64,000 nucleotides of DNA, from contig JACJYK010000002.1 of the NCBI GenBank assembly GCA_020636135.1, forward strand, positions 639,501 through 703,500, read 5' to 3'. Origin of the DNA: Lewinellaceae bacterium (GTDB lineage: Bacteria; Bacteroidota; Bacteroidia; Chitinophagales; Saprospiraceae). The position numbers and the translations under genes were made by a program. Positions 60,432-64,000 of the stretch are shown in pieces (position 1 is the stretch's first letter; every line of letters starts with the position of its first letter). The notes beneath the pieces are model-generated. The model searched no databases. It had not been told where the DNA came from and was given only the letters and a program-made list of their open reading frames with translations.

Positions 60432-60845
60432 ATGAAAATGTCAAGATTCATATTCGTCGGAATACTGTTTGGGATCACCCTCTATAAATCGGAAGCCGTA
60501 TCCTGGTTCCGGATCTATGAGATGTTCAATTTTCAGTCATTCCACATGTACGGCATCATTTTGTCAGCCATTGCGGCCGGCATCATCGGTGTACAGATCA
60601 TCAAACGCAATCACCTGAAGTCCATCGAAGGCGAGGAAATCCAGTTTCACGATAAGGACAAGACGTATCCTCGTTACATCATCGGTGGTTTTATATTCGG
60701 TTTGGGTTGGGCGCTTGCCGGTGTCTGCCCCGGGCCTATGTTCATCTTATTAGGGAGTGGTTATACCGTCCTGATTGTCTTCCTGGCGAGCGCCATGCTG
60801 GGAACTTTCGTATACGGGCTTTTGCGTAAAAGACTCCCGCACTGA
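60432..60845 (+). CDS. YeeE/YedE partner membrane protein (DUF6691-like)
   Basis: 137 aa, ATG 60432. Membrane segments FIFVGILFGITLY, MYGIILSAIAAGIIGVQII, YIIGGFIFGLGWALAGVCPGPMFILLG (Cys99 in the GVCPGP motif), VLIVFLASAMLGTFVYGLL. Pairs of a long and a short YeeE-like protein of this type commonly go together. The SQOR gene starts 28 bp after its stop. Confidence 0.87.
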   Translation: MKMSRFIFVGILFGITLYKSEAVSWFRIYEMFNFQSFHMYGIILSAIAAGIIGVQIIKRNHLKSIEGEEIQFHDKDKTYPRYIIGGFIFGLGWALAGVCPGPMFILLGSGYTVLIVFLASAMLGTFVYGLLRKRLPH

Positions 60846-60873
60846 TTTTCTAACCAAATTAAAATCCAAAATC

Positions 60874-62133
60874 ATGAAAAAATCAGCATATCCCGTTGTG
60901 ATTATCGGTGCAGGAACTGCAGGGGTAACCGTAGCGGCTCAATTAAAAAGAAAAGACCGGAATCTGGAAGTAGCCATTATCGACCCGGCCGACACCCATT
61001 ATTACCAACCGGCCTGGACCCTGGTAGCCGCCGGCACATTTAATTATGCCAAGACCGCCCGGCCTATGTCTTCAGTAATACCCAAGGGGGTAGACTGGAT
61101 CAAAGAAAAAGTAGCTGACATACAGCCGGATCAGAACCAGGTCATTCTGGAAAATGGTGACAAGATCACCTACGAATACCTGGTGGCAGCCCCAGGCATC
61201 AAGATCGATCCTGCGCTGATCCCCGGGTTGGCCGAGACCATGGACAAAAATGGTGTGTGCAGCATTTATACCAACCCGAAAAAAGTATGGGAAAACCTGC
61301 AAGCCTTCAAAGGTGGAAATGCCCTTTTCACCCAGCCGGCAACACCCATAAAATGTGGGGGAGCACCGCAAAAAATCATGTATCTGTCCGATGATTATTT
61401 CCGCAGGACCGGTGTACGGGATAAAACGAATATCATCTTTGCCACGCCCGGTACCATCATCTTCGGAACACCGGAATTTGCCAAGACCCTGATGGAGGTA
61501 GTCGATCGCAAACACATCCAGCTGCGGTTCTTCCATCAGCTGATCCGCGTCGACGGACCCAATAAGAAGGCGTACTACAAGATCACTGCCAATGCCGATA
61601 ACCCGGCGAAACTATACCATAACGAGTTTGACTTTGGGCAGAAGCTGATCACGGAAACAGAAGTGGAGATCCCGTTTGATCTCATGCACCTGGCACCACC
61701 ACAGGCGGCTCCAGATTTCTTCCGCAAGACTAAACTGGCTAACCAGGCAGGATGGGCCAACGTTGACATCCACACCCTGCAGCATAAAGAATACGCCAAT
61801 GTATTCGCACTGGGTGATGTAGCAGACCTTCCTACCGCCAAGACCGGAGCTGCCGTACGGAAACAGGCACCGGTGGTCGTCGAGAATATCAGTCGGTTGC
61901 GCGCCAGCCAGAAACAGATGACGGATGCCTATACCGGCTATTCTTCCTGTCCGCTGGTCACCGGCTACGGTAAAATGTTGCTGGCCGAATTCGGCTACGA
62001 CAACATCCGTATGAGCGACCCGATGATCTCACGTTTCGTCGATACCACCAAGGAACAATATTCCATGTGGATTCTGAAGAAATATGGATTGCCTTTCATG
62101 TATTGGAATCTGATGCTGAAAGGCTTAGCATAG
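60874..62133 (+). CDS. Sulfide:quinone oxidoreductase, SQOR-like (mitochondrial type)
   Basis: 419 aa from ATG 60874 (MKKSAYPVVIIGAGTAGVTVAAQL, FAD-binding GxGxxG). The two redox-active cysteines expected for the human SQOR group are in place: Cys161 (IKCGGAPQKIMYLS) and Cys359 (YTGYSSCPLVTGYGK). FALGDVADLPTAKTGAAVRKQ is the second flavin motif, and the C-terminus FMYWNLMLKG fits membrane docking. It oxidises sulfide to polysulfide/persulfide and reduces quinone. Third gene of the sulfur module, ending at a terminator. Confidence 0.92.
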   Translation: MKKSAYPVVIIGAGTAGVTVAAQLKRKDRNLEVAIIDPADTHYYQPAWTLVAAGTFNYAKTARPMSSVIPKGVDWIKEKVADIQPDQNQVILENGDKITYEYLVAAPGIKIDPALIPGLAETMDKNGVCSIYTNPKKVWENLQAFKGGNALFTQPATPIKCGGAPQKIMYLSDDYFRRTGVRDKTNIIFATPGTIIFGTPEFAKTLMEVVDRKHIQLRFFHQLIRVDGPNKKAYYKITANADNPAKLYHNEFDFGQKLITETEVEIPFDLMHLAPPQAAPDFFRKTKLANQAGWANVDIHTLQHKEYANVFALGDVADLPTAKTGAAVRKQAPVVVENISRLRASQKQMTDAYTGYSSCPLVTGYGKMLLAEFGYDNIRMSDPMISRFVDTTKEQYSMWILKKYGLPFMYWNLMLKGLA

Positions 62134-62217
62134 GTTAGACAGTAGACAGTAGACAGTAGATAGTAGTTATAAGACAGTAGAATCTAAAGTCTACCATCTA
62201 GAATCTAAAATCTAATA
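62134..62217. repeat. Degenerate AGACAGT microsatellite
   Basis: AGACAGTAGACAGTAG repeats decaying into AATCTAAAGTC units; relatives of the motif reappear at 62291-62335, where GTAATCAGTA (62293-62302) and TACTGATTAC (62318-62327) make a perfect 10-bp inverted repeat. Confidence 0.75.
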
Positions 62218-62241
62218 AAGATATACTTGGTATCATAAGCG

Positions 62242-62283
62242 CCCCTGTCATTCGCTGCTGAGCGTTGGCAGGGGTTTCTTTTT
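62242..62283 (+). terminator. Intrinsic terminator of the sulfur module
   Basis: CCCCTGTC (62242-62249) and GGCAGGGG (62267-62274) form an 8-bp stem with one G-U pair; TTTCTTTTT follows. About 110 bp after the SQOR stop. Confidence 0.8.
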
Positions 62284-62347
62284 AAGTTGTCAGTAATCAG
62301 TAGTCGGATGGTCTGGGTACTGATTACCATCTACTGTATACTACCTA

Positions 62348-63340
62348 TCAAAGACTCGACACCAGATAGATAAACTGTGCTTTGAGCTCTTCTCTAACGT
62401 GGTCAGCCAGGAAAGCAGCATCGAGGGCATCCAGATTGGTCTGGATAAAATCCTCCAAGGTCCAGTCAAATGCATCCCGGATCAGCAGATACTCTTTGGT
62501 CAAGGTCGTATCTGAAAGGGTGCGTCCATCGGTATTGATACAGAGGGGGATGCCGTAGCGGAACAAAGCATTTATGGGGTGGTCAGCAATCGTTGGGAAG
62601 ACCTGGGTCTGAATGTTACTGGTGGGACATACTTCCAGGAAGATACGGTGTTCTTTAAGGTATCGCATCAGAGAAGGGTCTTCGATGCTGCGAACCCCAT
62701 GGCCCAGGCGTTGCGGCTGAAAATCCTGGAGCGTCTCCCATACCGACTCCGGACCGCGTGCTTCTCCGGCATGTGCCGTGCAGGGAATGCCGGCTTCATG
62801 GACGATCTGAAATGCCTGAACGTGATTGTCTACCGGATAGTGTGCTTCATCCGATGCAATATCAAAAGCCACCACTCCCTGATCGTGATACTTGATCACC
62901 AGCTGCGCCGTCTGCATGCTTTGTTTCGCTGCATAGTGCCGTAAAGTGCACAGGATCAGCCCCGCACGAATGCCATACTGTGTTTGTGCCGCGTTCATGG
63001 CTTCCAGGACGGTTTCAACAACTGCTTCCGGCGACATTCCTTGCCGGAGGTGTTCCAATGGTGCAAAACGGATCTCAGCGTAGATCACCTGATCCCTGGC
63101 CAGCTGTTCAAATAGGTCTAAGGTCACCGCCTGAAGTCCTGTACGGTCCTGCATCAATTCGATACCATGGGAGGCCGTATCGATGTACTCATTAAGGTCC
63201 TGACTGGGGAATGGAGCAATAAACAAGTCCCGGTATTCCTGTTCACGGATGCCTGGACGCAATTGTTCCACCAGCCGGTAACTCAGCGAGCAGTCCAGAT
63301 GTACATGCAGTTCAACTTTCGGCAGGGTGGCGATGTCCAT
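62348..63340 (-). CDS. add: Adenosine deaminase
   Basis: 330 aa, ATG 63338-63340. Zn motif HVHLDCSL (His12, His14), TAHAGEARG (His/Glu), RLGHGVR and NTDGRTLSDTTLTKEY. These are the ADA zinc and catalytic residues; the usual TDD reads TDG, keeping the first Asp. It deaminates (deoxy)adenosine to (deoxy)inosine. 330 aa fits the family. Convergent with the sulfur module. The adenosine specificity over adenine is inferred from overall pattern. Confidence 0.9.
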   Translation of the reverse strand: MDIATLPKVELHVHLDCSLSYRLVEQLRPGIREQEYRDLFIAPFPSQDLNEYIDTASHGIELMQDRTGLQAVTLDLFEQLARDQVIYAEIRFAPLEHLRQGMSPEAVVETVLEAMNAAQTQYGIRAGLILCTLRHYAAKQSMQTAQLVIKYHDQGVVAFDIASDEAHYPVDNHVQAFQIVHEAGIPCTAHAGEARGPESVWETLQDFQPQRLGHGVRSIEDPSLMRYLKEHRIFLEVCPTSNIQTQVFPTIADHPINALFRYGIPLCINTDGRTLSDTTLTKEYLLIRDAFDWTLEDFIQTNLDALDAAFLADHVREELKAQFIYLVSSL

Positions 63341-63692
63341 GGAGTGAAAATAAGGATAGTATTGGGTATTGAGTATTCAGTTGACGGACAAATTCACCAG
63401 AGAAGATGCAGTGAGGCAACTCCTTGAAAATTGGTTGGTATGGCAGGAAAATCATTTCGTGAATAAATTGATCTCCTGTGATTTCAATCAGGAAGCATAT
63501 CGTTTAACAATTTTTCTGCGTTCTGATGCCTGACCTATTATTTAAACAAGTACAACGATGCAACTGCTAAATCTACTTGCTCCCGGATGAAAAAGTAGCC
63601 AGACAATTAGGAACGTTCATTTACTTGAATGAGCCTGGATTTATTTGAATACAATGCAATTGTTGATTGCATTTTACCGGTAATTTCTTGCT
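63341..63692. other. Intergenic gap without gene, with a perfect inverted repeat
   Basis: About 350 bp between divergent genes. AATGCAAT-TGTTG-ATTGCATT (63653-63673) is a perfect 8-bp inverted repeat 20 bp before the secreted-protein ATG and may be an operator. No other features were recognised. Confidence 0.5.
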
Positions 63693-64000
63693 ATGACATC
63701 CATTTTGAGGCATTTCCTGTTAATGCTGCTGATCATAAGTGACCATTTTTTAAATGCACAAAACCTGGTACCGGATCCGGGTTTTGATGACCTGACGGAT
63801 TGCCCCTATGAAGATAATCAGATCCATTTTGCCCGATATTGGCGATCCGCTTCCAATGGAACCCCCGATCTTTTTAATGGATGTTCTACCGGGGATTGGT
63901 TTCGGGTGCCACACGCAGGTCATTCTAAAGATAGCTATCAGGTACCCAAAAGCGGTTCCGGGTATGCGTACCTTGCCGTGTATAATGAAATTCAGTACGA
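63693..64000 (+). CDS. Start of a secreted protein, cut by the window end
   Basis: 102 codons visible, open to the right edge. ATG 63693 gives signal peptide MTSILRHFLLMLLIISDHF..NAQ, then NLVPDPGFDDLTDCPYEDNQ, ARYWRSASNGTPDLFNGC and GSGYAYLAVY. This 'NLVPxPxFE...CP...W....GTPDxFxxC' pattern is the N-terminal domain of many Bacteroidota surface proteins, often ending in OmpA-like or gliding C-terminal domains that would lie beyond the window. Confidence 0.8.
   Translation, partial: MTSILRHFLLMLLIISDHFLNAQNLVPDPGFDDLTDCPYEDNQIHFARYWRSASNGTPDLFNGCSTGDWFRVPHAGHSKDSYQVPKSGSGYAYLAVYNEIQY

Overview
The window is a piece of a Bacteroidota chromosome, most likely from the Saprospiraceae or a close relative. 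Evidence: several type IX secretion (T9SS) cargo proteins with type A or gliding-motility/CHU_C (type B) C-terminal domains, a porX-like T9SS regulator, a SprB-repeat adhesin, an OMP_b-brl_3-type outer membrane protein, promoters of the Bacteroidota form TTG-N18-20-TAnnTTTG, and few Shine-Dalgarno sites. Gene density is high and base composition is near-even G+C, apart from some visibly AT-rich islands (the transposase at 2.4-2.9 kb and part of the adhesin gene).

Layout. 0-4 kb: the tail of a GH43-like glycosidase, a DUF3500 protein, and a dense array of small hairpins surrounding a REP-associated (Y1) transposase. 4-10.4 kb: a minus-strand run efp-accB-accC-lipid-type ABC exporter-T9SS protein-PLP enzyme. 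10.4-18 kb: thioredoxin-SPOR protein, fabH, a large SprB-repeat adhesin, then two families of intergenic tandem repeats. 18-25 kb: serine hydrolase, lipoproteins, AraC regulator, secreted proteins. 25.1-28.2 kb: a tightly coupled four-gene operon (MDR oxidoreductase, PTPS-fold protein without the usual catalytic residues, GT4 glycosyltransferase, SAM methyltransferase). This is the best candidate for an undescribed biosynthetic system, possibly a modified or glycosylated pterin. 28.4-32.3 kb: a three-gene pyridine-nucleotide transhydrogenase operon ending in a DRTGG ATPase gene. 32.5-40.4 kb: membrane and hypothetical proteins, tRNA-Leu(GAG), an esterase-SGNH fusion, tatC, a Ca2+/Na+ antiporter, ybaB, a LamG T9SS protein. 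40.4-49.6 kb: porX, HD phosphohydrolase, glyA, truA, DoxX-like protein, a PASTA protein and a tandem-fused D-Ala-D-Ala ligase. 49.8-59.7 kb: MATE transporter, outer membrane receptor, GNAT-nitrilase fusion, metalloprotease, a duplicated-domain lipoprotein, deoC, a thioredoxin. 59.8-62.1 kb: a sulfur/sulfide module (YeeE/YedE pair plus SQOR-type sulfide:quinone oxidoreductase) with a Crp/Fnr-like palindrome upstream. 62.3-64 kb: adenosine deaminase and the beginning of a secreted protein cut by the window end.

The genes mix housekeeping functions (fatty acid synthesis, translation, cell wall, one-carbon and nucleotide metabolism) with a surface/secretion programme. Intergenic space is unusually rich in repeats: REP-like hairpins, 163-188-bp tandem units, and several degenerate microsatellite-like stretches. 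All product names come from reading motifs by eye; no database search was run.
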